This document shows positions 25,494-34,725 of a stretch of DNA of 64,000 nucleotides, piece after piece. This stretch comes from Mucilaginibacter sp. CSA2-8R (GTDB taxonomy: Bacteria > Bacteroidota > Bacteroidia > Sphingobacteriales > Sphingobacteriaceae). A program made the position numbers and the translations under genes. The stretch lies in NCBI RefSeq assembly GCF_038806765.1, contig NZ_CP152389.1:3162001-3226000 (forward strand), written 5' to 3'. Numbering within the stretch: position 1 is the stretch's first letter; every line of letters starts with the position of its first letter. The notes below the pieces were generated by a model. The model searched no databases, was not told the DNA's origin, and saw only the letters and a program-made list of their open reading frames with translations.

Positions 25494-26228
25494 ATGCCCA
25501 GCCCTCTGAAGTATTTTTGCGTGTTGATTTGCCTGATGATGCAGGCCCAAGTACTGAGCGCGCAGGGCAAAAAGCTTACTGCCGGTAGCGACACCAGTTT
25601 CTGGTACCGAGACATGCTCAAAAACGTTGCTAAACTTAACCTGCCTAACCTAAAACAATCCGCTACCGGGCACCAATGGCGGATGTGGTTTGACGGCCAG
25701 GTAACGTCGTACGTTTTGATTATACACCCTGCCGAAAGCCAGCTTATTTTATATACGCAGGAGTACGAAGACCCTTTAACCGGACAGCCCTCCAACCGCA
25801 TATTTGTAAAGGCTTATGCACTTAGCAGACTGCAAGCCAAAGGCATCGACAGCTTAAAAGAAGCTTACGGGATTGACCAGATACCTACCGACGAGCAAAT
25901 TAAAGGCTGGGGAGACATAATGGGCCTTGATGGAGTTACTTATCTGATGGAAAAAACCGATGATACCACCTATTCGTTTAAACATTATTGGACACCATCA
26001 GCCATTAAAACAGACGAAGCTAAAAAAATGACCGGTTTTATAGCAGCCACAGAGCAGCTTATTGGTTATCAGCATTTTGATACAGATTTTATGAAATCTA
26101 TCCCATTCTTGAGCTATTTCACGGGCGGTCCGCTATTGGGCATGAAGGCATTGCCCCGTAAAGAAGCACGTCGCCTGCGTAAAGCGCGCAAGGCCTACTT
26201 AAAGAGCCATCCTGAAATTAGTAAATAG
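25494..26228 (+). CDS. Secreted protein, unknown
   Basis: This 244-residue protein has a signal peptide ending 'QVLSAQ'. The mature part contains 'WRMWFDGQVTSYVLIIHPAES' and an acidic helix-rich region. It ends in a strongly basic tail (residues 220-240, 'PRKEARRLRKARKAYLKSH'), which may bind nucleic acid, lipopolysaccharide or another acidic surface. No family is recognised. A partial B-type repeat (ttggcatctcatacgctaagtaac) is in the 285-bp gap before it. Confidence 0.7.
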   Translation: MPSPLKYFCVLICLMMQAQVLSAQGKKLTAGSDTSFWYRDMLKNVAKLNLPNLKQSATGHQWRMWFDGQVTSYVLIIHPAESQLILYTQEYEDPLTGQPSNRIFVKAYALSRLQAKGIDSLKEAYGIDQIPTDEQIKGWGDIMGLDGVTYLMEKTDDTTYSFKHYWTPSAIKTDEAKKMTGFIAATEQLIGYQHFDTDFMKSIPFLSYFTGGPLLGMKALPRKEARRLRKARKAYLKSHPEISK

Positions 26229-26429
26229 AAGCCATAATTACAGATATGGTACTGTAGAACTTTACCTGTGCTACAATTTACTCATCAGCCCGCTTACAAA
26301 TGCATTTTCAAGAAAACCCAAATCAGTTTATGAAGTACTGGAAAAGCAAGCGTATGAAGTGGCCATAACGTGAGTGTAAGGTATAGGATTGGACTATTCA
26401 TGTTAACCTTCATCCCATGCCTGATGCCG

Positions 26430-27197
26430 TTATCTTATTTTCCGCAGCCTTTCAGGCAAGCCCAATATAAAGTCGGTCAGCGGTTCGAGGTTGGCGGGTA
26501 TCAGCTGGCTTTGCAAACGGTATAGTTGGCCGTCGGTGGTTATTACTTCCAATTTAAGTTCGGGCACATCGGTGAGGGCTACATTTTGGTGCCATTCTGC
26601 AAGGCGCGACAGCAGGCTGTGCTGCAACAGCCGTTGCAGCGTATCTAACTGCGAACGGTTAAGTTTGCCGGTAAACTTATCCAACTTGCCATCCGCAGTA
26701 ATTTTACCGGAAAAAGCCACATCGCCCTGCCGGTTAATATTTATTTGCCTGGCGGATGAATCGCCGCTGGTTAAACTCAGGGTTAGTGATTTAAAGCTTA
26801 TTTTTTCGGCCGGGATGTAAGTTAGATTAGCGTAACGGTATTCGGAGCGGCGGGCCAGGTTGCGGGCGTTGTCGCCCACCGGCACCAGTATCAGTTGCCT
26901 TTGGCTAACCGCTTTGATGAAAAACTTAGCCGAGTCCGACCGCTCGAAGGCAAAATTATCTACGCTGCTATAATAGTTTTTAAACAGCACCAGCGTATCG
27001 CCTTTAAATATATAATTGGTATGCTCGGGCACGCCCTCAAACACGGCGTCCAGGACGTAGTCATTTCTAAAAATTAAGGAGTTTAACGCTGTGCTTATCC
27101 ACCTCCCCTGCTTTGTTAACACCTGCGTTTGCGCACGCAGGCTGATGGGCGTTAAGCAGAAGAACAACGCTAAGTATAGGCGCATGTGGATTCGCAT
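26430..27197 (-). CDS. Secreted protein, DUF6438-like C-terminal region
   Basis: This 255-residue protein has a signal peptide ending 'ISLRAQ'. The C-terminal half ('INRQGDVAFSGKITADG', 'LNRSQLDTLQRLLQHSLLSRL', 'PELKLEVITTDGQLYRLQSQ') resembles the DUF6438 layout of a strand, a partner helix and a solvent-exposed sheet, as at 18,541. The function is unknown. It converges on the gene at 25,494 and its upstream region is filled with repeats. Confidence 0.68.
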   Translation of the reverse strand: MRIHMRLYLALFFCLTPISLRAQTQVLTKQGRWISTALNSLIFRNDYVLDAVFEGVPEHTNYIFKGDTLVLFKNYYSSVDNFAFERSDSAKFFIKAVSQRQLILVPVGDNARNLARRSEYRYANLTYIPAEKISFKSLTLSLTSGDSSARQININRQGDVAFSGKITADGKLDKFTGKLNRSQLDTLQRLLQHSLLSRLAEWHQNVALTDVPELKLEVITTDGQLYRLQSQLIPANLEPLTDFILGLPERLRKIR

Positions 27198-27244
27198 CGT
27201 TTTGGTTTAGTAGTACGCCTTTTTTGAGCTATTATTGTGGGGAT

Positions 27245-27310
27245 GTATTTTAGAGCCAGGAGCTAAGAACCAAGAGCCAGGATGGGGAATTTGGAGTCGA
27301 GAGTGCAGAG
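27245..27310. repeat. Family H repeat (inverse orientation)
   Basis: AGAGCCAGGAGCTAAGAACC, AAGAGCCAGGATGGGGAATT and 'tggagtcgagagtgcagag' are the inverse of the H part at 18,150-18,216 and 33,143-33,237. Confidence 0.65.
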
Positions 27311-27370
27311 TAAGGAGTACAGATGACAACTGGCACTCTTTGGCTGTTATCTGCGCTGATAATTCCCAAA

Positions 27371-27494
27371 GCGCGTCATTGCGAGGAACGAAGCCATCTC
27401 TTTAGGACATTTACAGCGGGTATGCCTATCACGCAATTCGCCTAAACGCTGGCTCAGCTTAAAGAAATGGCTTCGTACCTCGCCATTACGCGTT
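27371..27494. repeat. 120-bp MITE-like palindromic repeat (family F), copy 2
   Basis: Inverse ends GCGTCATTGCGAGGAACGAA and TTCGTACCTCGCCATTACGC flank a middle with 'ttaggacatttacagcgggtatg' and 'cctaaacgctggctca'. It is about 80 percent alike to 15,781-15,900 by eye. A family G fragment (actcaatggct...gactcattgac) follows at 27,505-27,541. Confidence 0.7.
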
Positions 27495-27659
27495 GGAGTT
27501 TGTTCACTCAATGGCTAAACGGACTTACTGACTCATTGACTTTAAAATTCAATCCTTATCTAAACCCACCCATTACCAATGCAACCAGCCACCTTACCAA
27601 TTGCGCCTTTTGCGTCTTCGTTTAAAACGGAAGCTTTGCTTATCATCAATTAACAAAAC

Positions 27660-29351
27660 ATGAAAAAGCTGCTTATTATTTTTTTGCTGATAGCCGGACA
27701 GATTGCTGCCGTGGCACAAACACACTCGATTCCAAAGGTAAGTACTGAAAATTCGTTTTATGATAACAGTTTTGAAAAATTTTGGGTCTTTATACAAAGT
27801 GGAAGATTAGACTCCGGGATGGTACAGGCTTCTTCACAAGCATCAGAAGCGGAGCTATTGGTCACTAAAGATAAATACACTAAGTGGGTTTGGGAACATA
27901 ACCCTGTTGCAAATCAGGCGCTAACTAATTACGTTTTTTCGGAGGGCACTAAAACGACTAAATTGTACATTGCTGTCCCTGAAGTTCTTTCATCGTTTTA
28001 TCGGTATGACATTTTTGATGATGATGGAAAATCGATTATTACCGGTGGCAAATTAAACGGTAAAGGTATTGAACTGAAAGATGATAAAATTCGGCATACT
28101 AAAACTAAATGGGTATTGTTTGATTTAGGCCGGTTTGAAATTGCCAATAAGGTAATTACGGTTGAGTATTACAATTATTTAACCCGAAACCAGGTTACCA
28201 AAACCGTTCTGCATAATAAACCATTGCGACCTGCTCAATTATTTTTTACTTCTTTGCTCGAAAGTGAACAGCTTGTAGGATTAATCGTCACTAACAAAAA
28301 ACGCCCCGACGGCTTTGCGTTTAAACTACATGACAGCACCGACGTAAAAGGCGTTTTATTATATCTTATTCCGACCAGCCTCACTTTTATATATCATGTT
28401 TACCTCAAAAATTTAGAAACAGGCAAAAAGGTTTATGTTGGTAATAATTGGAAATATGAATGGCGACAAACTTATCCGAGTTTGATAATTGATGCAGCTT
28501 ATTTTCGACAACCCGGCAACTACGAAGTTTCCATTGTGCCGGCACTATACTTTAACGGCGCTCCTAAAAAATCTTTCACCAAACAAACGGTTAAAACACA
28601 TTTCACGGTGCTACCATCCGATAAAACCTATACCCGCAAACAGCTTTGGTTGTGGTTAAGCTTAGGCATTTTAACAGTATCTGCACTGGCGGCAACGGTT
28701 ATTGCACTGCAAAAACGCCGCCATGCCCGGCGCATCGCCCGCGAACAAACTCAGAAAGCGCAGGCTCAAATGCAGCTATCTACCGTACGTGCACAGCTTA
28801 ATCCGCACTTTGTGTTCAATGCACTGGCGGGCATCCAAAACCTGATGAACAGCCAGCAAACCGACCAGGCCAACCGCTACCTGTCGCGCTTTGCCAGGCT
28901 TACGCGTAATGTGCTCTACAGTGCCGAATTTGTTACCCTAACCGATGAGCTTGCCCTGCTGAACGATTACCTGGAGATGGAAAAGCTGAGGTTTGGGTTT
29001 ACTTACCACCTGCAAACCGACCCGCAACTGGATACCGCCAACCTGGAGATACCGGCCATGCTGCTGCAGCCCCTGGTTGAGAATGCCGTAAAGCACGGCG
29101 TGGCTAGTTTGAGCACCGATGGCCTAATTACGCTTGAGGTACAAAAACAAGCCGATAATGTACTAATTTCGGTAATGGATAACGGCAAGGGTTTCGACAA
29201 TAGCCTGCCCACTGGTGGCCTGGGCCTCAAACTCACGGGCGACCGCATCAGGCTGCTTAACGAGCTGCACCCCGGCACGCCGATAAGTATGGATATCACC
29301 ACGCCCGAAACCGGTACCCGCATCATCATCACCTTAAACCATTGGTTATAA
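27660..29351 (+). CDS. LytS-type sensor histidine kinase
   Basis: This 563-residue membrane kinase has a signal peptide (1-19), a large periplasmic beta-rich sensor region (about 25-325), one membrane helix (about 329-351) and a cytoplasmic His_kinase plus HATPase_c unit. The phospho-acceptor is His383 in 'AQLNPHFVFNAL'. ATPase motifs are 'LLQPLVENAVKHGV' (N-box), 'VMDNGKGF' (G1) and 'GGLGLKLTGDRI' (G2). The response regulator gene starts four bases after its stop, so the two form one operon. The signal sensed is unknown. Confidence 0.92.
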   Translation: MKKLLIIFLLIAGQIAAVAQTHSIPKVSTENSFYDNSFEKFWVFIQSGRLDSGMVQASSQASEAELLVTKDKYTKWVWEHNPVANQALTNYVFSEGTKTTKLYIAVPEVLSSFYRYDIFDDDGKSIITGGKLNGKGIELKDDKIRHTKTKWVLFDLGRFEIANKVITVEYYNYLTRNQVTKTVLHNKPLRPAQLFFTSLLESEQLVGLIVTNKKRPDGFAFKLHDSTDVKGVLLYLIPTSLTFIYHVYLKNLETGKKVYVGNNWKYEWRQTYPSLIIDAAYFRQPGNYEVSIVPALYFNGAPKKSFTKQTVKTHFTVLPSDKTYTRKQLWLWLSLGILTVSALAATVIALQKRRHARRIAREQTQKAQAQMQLSTVRAQLNPHFVFNALAGIQNLMNSQQTDQANRYLSRFARLTRNVLYSAEFVTLTDELALLNDYLEMEKLRFGFTYHLQTDPQLDTANLEIPAMLLQPLVENAVKHGVASLSTDGLITLEVQKQADNVLISVMDNGKGFDNSLPTGGLGLKLTGDRIRLLNELHPGTPISMDITTPETGTRIIITLNHWL

Positions 29352-29355
29352 AGTC

Positions 29356-30108
29356 ATGCGCGCTATTATTATAGACGACGAACTTGCTAATTTGCAAAAC
29401 CTGCAGGTGCTGCTGGTCCGGCACTGCCCCCTGGTAGAGGTAGTGGCCAGCGCCCAAACCCGCGACGACGCCGTAACGCTGATTAACCAGCTACAACCCG
29501 ACCTGTTGTTTTTAGACATCCATTTGGGCGATGCCACGGGCTTTGAGGTGCTGCAATCCGTCCGTCATCAAAACTTTGAAGTGATATTTGTAACCGCGTT
29601 TGACCGCTACGGCATACAGGCTATTAAATTTGCTGCGCTTGATTACCTGCTTAAGCCCATTGATATTGACGAACTGATGCAGGCCGTAACTAAAGCCGAT
29701 GCCAGGGTAAAAGCCAAGCAGACCAACCAGCAGTTAGGTTTACTGCTTAACCACCTGCAGCAAGGGCGCAGCCATCCGCAAAAAATTGCGCTGCCCCAAT
29801 TTAAAGAAACCCGGTACGTACAAACCGACCAAATACGCCGCTGCCAAGCCGACAATACGTATACCTTGTTTTTTTTGGCCAGCGGCGAGCAGTTGCTCAT
29901 CTCTAAACCGCTTAAAGAGTACGCCGAATTATTGCAGCCGCAGGGCTTTATCCGCACCCATCAAAGCCACCTGATAAACGCGAGCTTTGTAAAAAGCTGG
30001 CTGCGAGAAGACGGCGGCACCCTCCTGCTCGACAATGGCGAACACATCCCCATTGCCAAAATAAACCGCGAAAAGGTAAGAGCCCTGCTGGCCAAGCCGG
30101 GGTTTTGA
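29356..30108 (+). CDS. LytTR family response regulator
   Basis: This 250-residue regulator pairs with the kinase just upstream. The receiver domain (1-120) has acidic Asp7/Asp8, phospho-acceptor Asp54 ('LLFLDIHLG') and the 'DYLLKPI' Lys. The LytTR DNA-binding domain covers about residues 145-247 ('FIRTHQSHLINASFVKSW', 'PIAKINREKVRALL'). Such pairs often control a few nearby or surface genes, but no target site was identified. Confidence 0.93.
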   Translation: MRAIIIDDELANLQNLQVLLVRHCPLVEVVASAQTRDDAVTLINQLQPDLLFLDIHLGDATGFEVLQSVRHQNFEVIFVTAFDRYGIQAIKFAALDYLLKPIDIDELMQAVTKADARVKAKQTNQQLGLLLNHLQQGRSHPQKIALPQFKETRYVQTDQIRRCQADNTYTLFFLASGEQLLISKPLKEYAELLQPQGFIRTHQSHLINASFVKSWLREDGGTLLLDNGEHIPIAKINREKVRALLAKPGF

Positions 30109-30114
30109 CGCAAG

Positions 30115-30395
30115 GTGTTACTTTAGAACCAAGAACTAAGAACCACGAACCAAGATCTGGAATTACGTTTATAGAGCCCAAAATATAGATGGTTAAGCCA
30201 ATATTTAAAATCAAATCTAACTATTCGCACATCGCGAGTAGCAGGATCTCTCGTTATCACTCGAGATGACAGCATTCAAAAGGGAAAAATCAAAGGACAA
30301 GAATCAAGAATAAAAGTTCGACCTGCCAAGCCACTCATTTACTCTTACTATCATTCGCTCATTCAAAACTCACTCATTGGCTTCCATTCACTTCA
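30115..30395. repeat. Families H, E and G remnants
   Basis: No gene is present. H-like units are at 30,122-30,160 (AGAACCAAGAACTAAGAACC). An E-like unit is at 30,229-30,275 (atcgcgagtagcaggatctc). A G-type array of 'actcatt...cattcgctcattcaaaactcactcattgg' is at 30,338-30,390, reaching the stop codon of the next gene. Confidence 0.6.
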
Positions 30396-31307
30396 TTGCT
30401 TCACCGGAAACGGCAGGCTTACGCGGATGTCGCGCTCCTCGCCGCTGGTATTGGTGTAGCGGGCTTCTTTCATCACGCGCAGGGCTTCTTCGTCGCAACC
30501 GTATCCGAGCGGCTTTACCACACTTACGTTTTTGGTGCGGCCATCGGTATCAATGGTGAGTTCGACCGTAACCTTGCCGGTAACACCGGCTGCACGGGCC
30601 TGCTCGGGGTATTGCAGTTTAGTTAGGATGGCCTGGAAACCGCCAACGGCTTCAACCGGCGAATATCCTGCATCGTGCGGAATCGCATAATATAAACTGG
30701 CCGGATTAGGGTTAGGCTGGCCGGCTACCGGCAGCTTGTAGTTAATTTTCCATTTTGTAAGGTATTGCTGCAGTGGCTCTAAACCTACTTTGGCGCGGCG
30801 CTTATTTACGTTGGCTTCATCGGCTATTGGGTACAGTTTTACACCGTCGGGGGTTTCGTGCGTTTGCGAACCGTATATCTGCAGCTCGTTGTGGCCGGTT
30901 TTAACACGGTCGGTAATGATAGCCAGCGAGGCGGGACGCAAGTCGCCTTTTTGTACTGCCAGGGTAAGCAGCGGCAGGTATTTTTCCTGCACCTCGGTAT
31001 CATTGTGCTGGATCACCAAAAATATGGTCGACTGATGCTGAGGCCCCACCAGCGCTTTGCCGGGGTAACCATAGCGCGCTATCATTTTTTCGGCTTTAAT
31101 AAGGTTAGCCGCATCCAGCCGGCTTTGCTTGTTCATGTTTTCGCGGTCGGCCTCGGGCGTGGCGTTTTTTATTTTGCGGTAAAGCTGGTCGTTATACAAA
31201 ATCGTATCCAACTGCTTTGTCAACTGCGTATTATACGTTTGTGCCAAAAGCGAGGTGCCGCACAAGCTTAAGCCGGTAATCAGCGTAGCTAATTTAGGTA
31301 ATAACAT
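30393..31307 (-). CDS. DUF6624 domain protein with TonB C-terminal domain
   Basis: A signal peptide (from the ATG at 31,307, 'MLLPKLATLITGLSLCGTSL') leads into a DUF6624 region (about residues 40-190: 'YGYPGKALVGPQHQSTIFLVIQHND', 'KYLPLL', 'ITDRVKTG'). The protein closes with a TonB_C domain (about 220-304: 'YPEQARAAGVTGKVTVELTID', 'GYGCDEEALRVMKEARY'). There is no proline-rich spacer or membrane anchor, so it is not a classical TonB. A start at 31,334 is possible. The partner DUF6624 gene lies divergently at 31,563. Confidence 0.8.
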   Translation of the reverse strand: MLLPKLATLITGLSLCGTSLLAQTYNTQLTKQLDTILYNDQLYRKIKNATPEADRENMNKQSRLDAANLIKAEKMIARYGYPGKALVGPQHQSTIFLVIQHNDTEVQEKYLPLLTLAVQKGDLRPASLAIITDRVKTGHNELQIYGSQTHETPDGVKLYPIADEANVNKRRAKVGLEPLQQYLTKWKINYKLPVAGQPNPNPASLYYAIPHDAGYSPVEAVGGFQAILTKLQYPEQARAAGVTGKVTVELTIDTDGRTKNVSVVKPLGYGCDEEALRVMKEARYTNTSGEERDIRVSLPFPVKQ

Positions 31308-31562
31308 GGATTGGTGTGTTTGCGTATTGGCCATGAAGATACGAATGTTAGGTTACTTTTTGGCTGATGGGTTTACTCCTATGCGGGGTGGCGTGTAGTG
31401 TGAATTAGCAAATCTACTTATTGCAGGTAACGGTTTTAATTAGGAAAATTGGTTTATGCCGAGTAGTCATACCAATACTTATCGGCTTCTCAAATGCACG
31501 CTTTCTGTTTAATAATTGAGGTAACGACAAGAAATCTTTTTTGTACTTTTTGGACGTAATTT

Positions 31563-32240
31563 TTGTCGATGAAACCAGCCGTATTACTCCTGTTTTTGCT
31601 AACATTCACTGTTAAATCTTATAGCCAGGCTATCAATTGTAACGACAGGCAGGCGCTGAAAGCATCGCTGAAGGCCTTGCATGAGAACGACCAGCAGATG
31701 AGACTGGATTTAAACCAGAAAATGCAAACCCTGAAAATGCCCCAGGATTCGGCAATACTGATGCCGGTAGTACGAAAAATACGGAAGCAGGATACTGAAA
31801 ATCAAAAATACGTCAGCACGTTGCTCGACCAGTGCGGATGGCCCGATAACCTGGATTTAACCGAAAACAGCACCATTTTTTTGGTGATTGACCACGGCGA
31901 TGTATCCTATATTAAAAAGTACCTTCCGTTAATTTACCAGAAAATGCAGCAAGGCGTCGTCCAAAAATCCGACTATGCCACCATCTCCGACCGCCTGCTG
32001 ATGTACGAGGGCAAAAAACAGGTCTATGGTACGCAAACCTACCGCAATCAGCTTTCGGGTCTAACCACGGTTTGGCCGGTAGAAAACGCCGCTCAGTTAG
32101 ATGAGCAGCGCAAAGCCATGTCGCTTACCCCGATGAACGAATATATAGAAAGCTTGAAAGCCGCTTATGGCAAAAACGTTACCTGGGATAAAGCCCTGAC
32201 TGTAGAAGAAGCGCAAAAGACTTATCGAAAAAGTAAATAA
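31563..32240 (+). CDS. Secreted DUF6624 domain protein
   Basis: This 225-residue protein has a signal peptide ending 'VKSYSQ'. Its DUF6624 region ('CGWPDNLDLTENSTIFLVIDHGD', 'IKKYLPLIYQKMQQG', 'ATISDRLLMYEGKKQVYGTQ', 'EQRKAMSLTPMNEYIESLK') matches the neighbouring protein at 30,393 in order and spacing, so the two are paralogues in divergent arrangement. The function of DUF6624 is not known. A TAATTTTTG box lies just before the ATG. Confidence 0.8.
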   Translation: MSMKPAVLLLFLLTFTVKSYSQAINCNDRQALKASLKALHENDQQMRLDLNQKMQTLKMPQDSAILMPVVRKIRKQDTENQKYVSTLLDQCGWPDNLDLTENSTIFLVIDHGDVSYIKKYLPLIYQKMQQGVVQKSDYATISDRLLMYEGKKQVYGTQTYRNQLSGLTTVWPVENAAQLDEQRKAMSLTPMNEYIESLKAAYGKNVTWDKALTVEEAQKTYRKSK

Positions 32241-32300
32241 GTGAGTTTTTAGTTAGAACGTCGGTCGAATCGGTAAGTACCTTAAGCGCATGAATGAACG

Positions 32301-32660
32301 TTAATAAGCCTGAATAAGCACCTGGGCCGGGATGTGTAAAACCTCGTTCAGTTTACGAATCATGGCCAGGCTTAGCTTGCGCTTGCCCGAAAAGATTTCG
32401 GATTTGCGCGACCGGTAGCCCAAAATATCAGCCAGCTCTTTTTCGGACATGCCCATTTGGTCTAACCTGAACTTTATAGCTTCCAGCGGATTGGGTGATG
32501 ATACAGGATGATGAGCCAACTCATAATCTTTGATTAGTATGCTTAAAACCTCCAACTCGTCAGACAGGGCCGAACCTTCTTTGACGTCCAACTGCATCAG
32601 GTCGTAAACGCGCGCCAGCGCACCATCATACTGTTGTTCTGTTTTAATGGGTTTTAACAT
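32301..32660 (-). CDS. Orphan HigA-type antitoxin (COG5499-like)
   Basis: This 119-residue protein fits the COG5499 HigA pattern: N-terminal 'IKTEQQYDGALARVYDLM', 'GSALSDELEVLSILIKDYE', then an XRE helix-turn-helix (about residues 68-115, 'MGMSEKELADILGYRSRKSEIFSGKRKLSLAMIRKL'). Its toxin gene is normally directly upstream. Here the upstream 170 bp encode nothing like HigB, and a B-type repeat begins at 32,785. The antitoxin is therefore an orphan or a regulator. It converges on the DUF6624 gene. Confidence 0.85.
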   Translation of the reverse strand: MLKPIKTEQQYDGALARVYDLMQLDVKEGSALSDELEVLSILIKDYELAHHPVSSPNPLEAIKFRLDQMGMSEKELADILGYRSRKSEIFSGKRKLSLAMIRKLNEVLHIPAQVLIQAY

Positions 32661-32784
32661 AGTTTATCAAATCAAGGTTTCGTTTCATCTCAACGTTGTA
32701 TCTTAATAATATTGTATAGTGCAATTTAAGTAGGAAAGTTGATAATTCAGCAAAGCTGAAATTTAAGCTGTAGAGCAAACCCCC

Positions 32785-32890
32785 CGCCGTCATGCTGATG
32801 TATATCAGCATCCAACGTGCTAAATCAACGTACAATGCAATTCTATCAACCTGTCCTGTGGGATGCCGATATGCATCGGCATGACTGAAC
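32785..32890. repeat. Two B-type palindromes
   Basis: GTCATGCTGATGTATATCAG-CATC at 32,788-32,811 and GGGATGCCGATATGCATCGG-CATGAC at 32,861-32,886 are facing palindromes of family B. Others are at 15,560, 23,838, 49,648 and 56,395. Confidence 0.65.
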
Positions 32891-33079
32891 CGAAAGAAGT
32901 TTTTAGCCTTTGGTTTGTGTTGCTACAAACCATCCGCCACGCCAATGAGTAGCAAAGCCTATCCGCTTGAGTCAGTGAGTCCGTCGAGTCCGTAAGTCAG
33001 TAAAGCTTATGAGTGACGCTATTGGCATCTTTATTATTAGCGCTATGCTTTTGGTTCTTGGCTCATGTCTCTCCCCCAA

Positions 33080-33237
33080 TCCTGTCATTCCGAACGATAG
33101 AGAGGAATCTTGTTACTCACGATAAATGAATGACTTTTCTCCACGTCTGTACTTTTGAGTCTGAATTCCCAGTCCTGGTTCTTGGCTCTTGGTTCTTACC
33201 TCTTGGTTCTCGGCTCTTGGTTCTTGGTTCTTACTCT
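33080..33237. repeat. Composite repeat E-H, copy 2
   Basis: The order is the same as at 18,085-18,216: 'gtcattccgaacgatagaga', 'gataaatgaatgacttttct', 'ccacgtctgta', then six TTGGCTCTTGGTTCT-type units. The H units are in frame with the DoxX-like gene downstream and would add a false hydrophobic N-terminus to it. Confidence 0.7.
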
Positions 33238-33268
33238 TTTTGTTATCTTGTTCATCAATACCAACCTT

Positions 33269-34561
33269 ATGAACGCCTCCGCCTCTTTGCCTGCCGTATA
33301 CTGGAACACCGGTCAGCTAATTGCCTTTAGGTTTTTTACGTTGCTGTTTACGCTGTTTATTTTGTTTAACCCTAACATGGTGGCGTTTGTTTACCCGTTT
33401 TGGATGCTCGTTAAAATACCTGTAGGCTGGCTCACTAATTTAGCGGCGCAGTGGATATTTCATATCGGTCTTCCGCTGAACGACAAAATATCAGGCAGCG
33501 GCGACCGGCTGATTGATTTTATGCACCTGTTTGTGGCATTTGCACTGTCGGTATTGGGTACGGTGGTTTGGTCGGTGGTGGATTACCGCAGGCGCAGTTA
33601 CAACCAGGCGCTGTATTGGGTAACCGTGCTGGTGCGGTACTATCTGGCCATTACTATGTTTGAGTACGGCATGGTTAAGCTATTAAAATGGCAGTTTCCG
33701 GATTTAACCGCGAGCAAACTTTCGCAACGCTACGGCGACTCGTCGCCCATGGGGCTGGCCTGGCGGTTTTTAAGTTATTCTACCGGCTATAACTATATTA
33801 TGGGTTTTGCCGAAATTAGCGGCGGACTGCTATTGCTGTACAGGCGCACGGTGACGCTGGGCGCCATGCTTACTTTTTTTGTGGCATTAAATATTATGGC
33901 CATCAATTACTGTTTTGATGTGGCCGTTAAAATACTATCCACCGCGTTGGTGATGATGAGCTTTTTTTTGCTGGTGCTGGATGCCCGTCCGCTTATCCGC
34001 TTTTTTATTTTGGGCCAGCCTGCCGGTGCGCCTGTTAAACTTAAACCCGAGTTTAAGCAACGTTGGATTAACGTAACCAGCCTGGTACTTAAATGCCTGG
34101 TGCTATTACTGGTAGCCGGCATGACAACCTCGACCATCATCAAATATGAGTATGCCAAATATAAAAGCACCGAAGTAAAACCAGGCTATTATAAAGTGGT
34201 AAACTACCGTGAACCCGGCAGGCCTCAAACCCAAACCAATATGGACCCGGCCCGCTGGCAAAAGGTGATGCTCACTCACGATTCGCTGAGCGTATATATT
34301 GCCGGCGGCGTACGCATAGCCTGTGCGTGCAACATTGATGCGGCAGGTAACCAGCTTATTTGCTTTAAGCCGAATGCCAACGAAACCGACTTTACCCTGA
34401 AATATAAAACGCTTAAAACCGGCAACCTGAGTCTGAAAGGTGTTTTTATGAGGCATCAAATGGTCGCTAAACTGGCTTTTCAGAGTGCCTATCATTCCGA
34501 CACTACCCTGCTCCTGAACCGCGGCTTTCACTGGATTAACGAGGCGCCGTTTTATAAATAA
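33269..34561 (+). CDS. DoxX/HTTM-like polytopic membrane protein
   Basis: From the ATG at 33,269 this is 430 residues with about eight membrane helices in residues 10-290. 'YYLAITMFEYGMVKLLKWQFP' followed by 'FAEISGGLLLLYRRTVTLGAML' resembles DoxX-type proteins. The last 130 residues are soluble, with a Cys pair in 'GVRIACACNIDAAGNQLICF'. The in-frame extension to 33,155 would be made of the H repeat ('FLALGSYLLVLGSWFLVL') and is rejected. The function is unknown; DoxX proteins are often linked to quinones or oxidative stress. Confidence 0.8.
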   Translation: MNASASLPAVYWNTGQLIAFRFFTLLFTLFILFNPNMVAFVYPFWMLVKIPVGWLTNLAAQWIFHIGLPLNDKISGSGDRLIDFMHLFVAFALSVLGTVVWSVVDYRRRSYNQALYWVTVLVRYYLAITMFEYGMVKLLKWQFPDLTASKLSQRYGDSSPMGLAWRFLSYSTGYNYIMGFAEISGGLLLLYRRTVTLGAMLTFFVALNIMAINYCFDVAVKILSTALVMMSFFLLVLDARPLIRFFILGQPAGAPVKLKPEFKQRWINVTSLVLKCLVLLLVAGMTTSTIIKYEYAKYKSTEVKPGYYKVVNYREPGRPQTQTNMDPARWQKVMLTHDSLSVYIAGGVRIACACNIDAAGNQLICFKPNANETDFTLKYKTLKTGNLSLKGVFMRHQMVAKLAFQSAYHSDTTLLLNRGFHWINEAPFYK

Positions 34562-34700
34562 ATGAGTGAGTGGTGAATGAGCGAATGGTTTAGGTGCAGA
34601 TGCTTAGCAATGTATGATTTGTAAATGTGTGAGCCATACTTCAATCTATCATCTCGAACGTTAGTGAGAGATCCTGCTGCCCGCGATGCACAAATAAATA
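34562..34700. repeat. Family G and E remnants
   Basis: 'aatgagtgagtggtgaatgagcgaatgg' at 34,560-34,589 (family G) and an E-like unit at 34,648-34,692 ('catctcgaacgttagtgaga'). No gene is seen. Confidence 0.6.
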
Positions 34701-34725
34701 TTGATTTACTCAACCCATATTCCAT

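Noticed and set aside
32644..32835. Possible toxin upstream of the orphan HigA
   Set aside because: The frame has no HigB motifs, and its beginning is part of a B repeat.
33155..33268. N-terminal extension of the DoxX-like protein
   Set aside because: It is encoded by the H repeat (TTGGCTCTTGGTTCT units), which occurs elsewhere without a gene.
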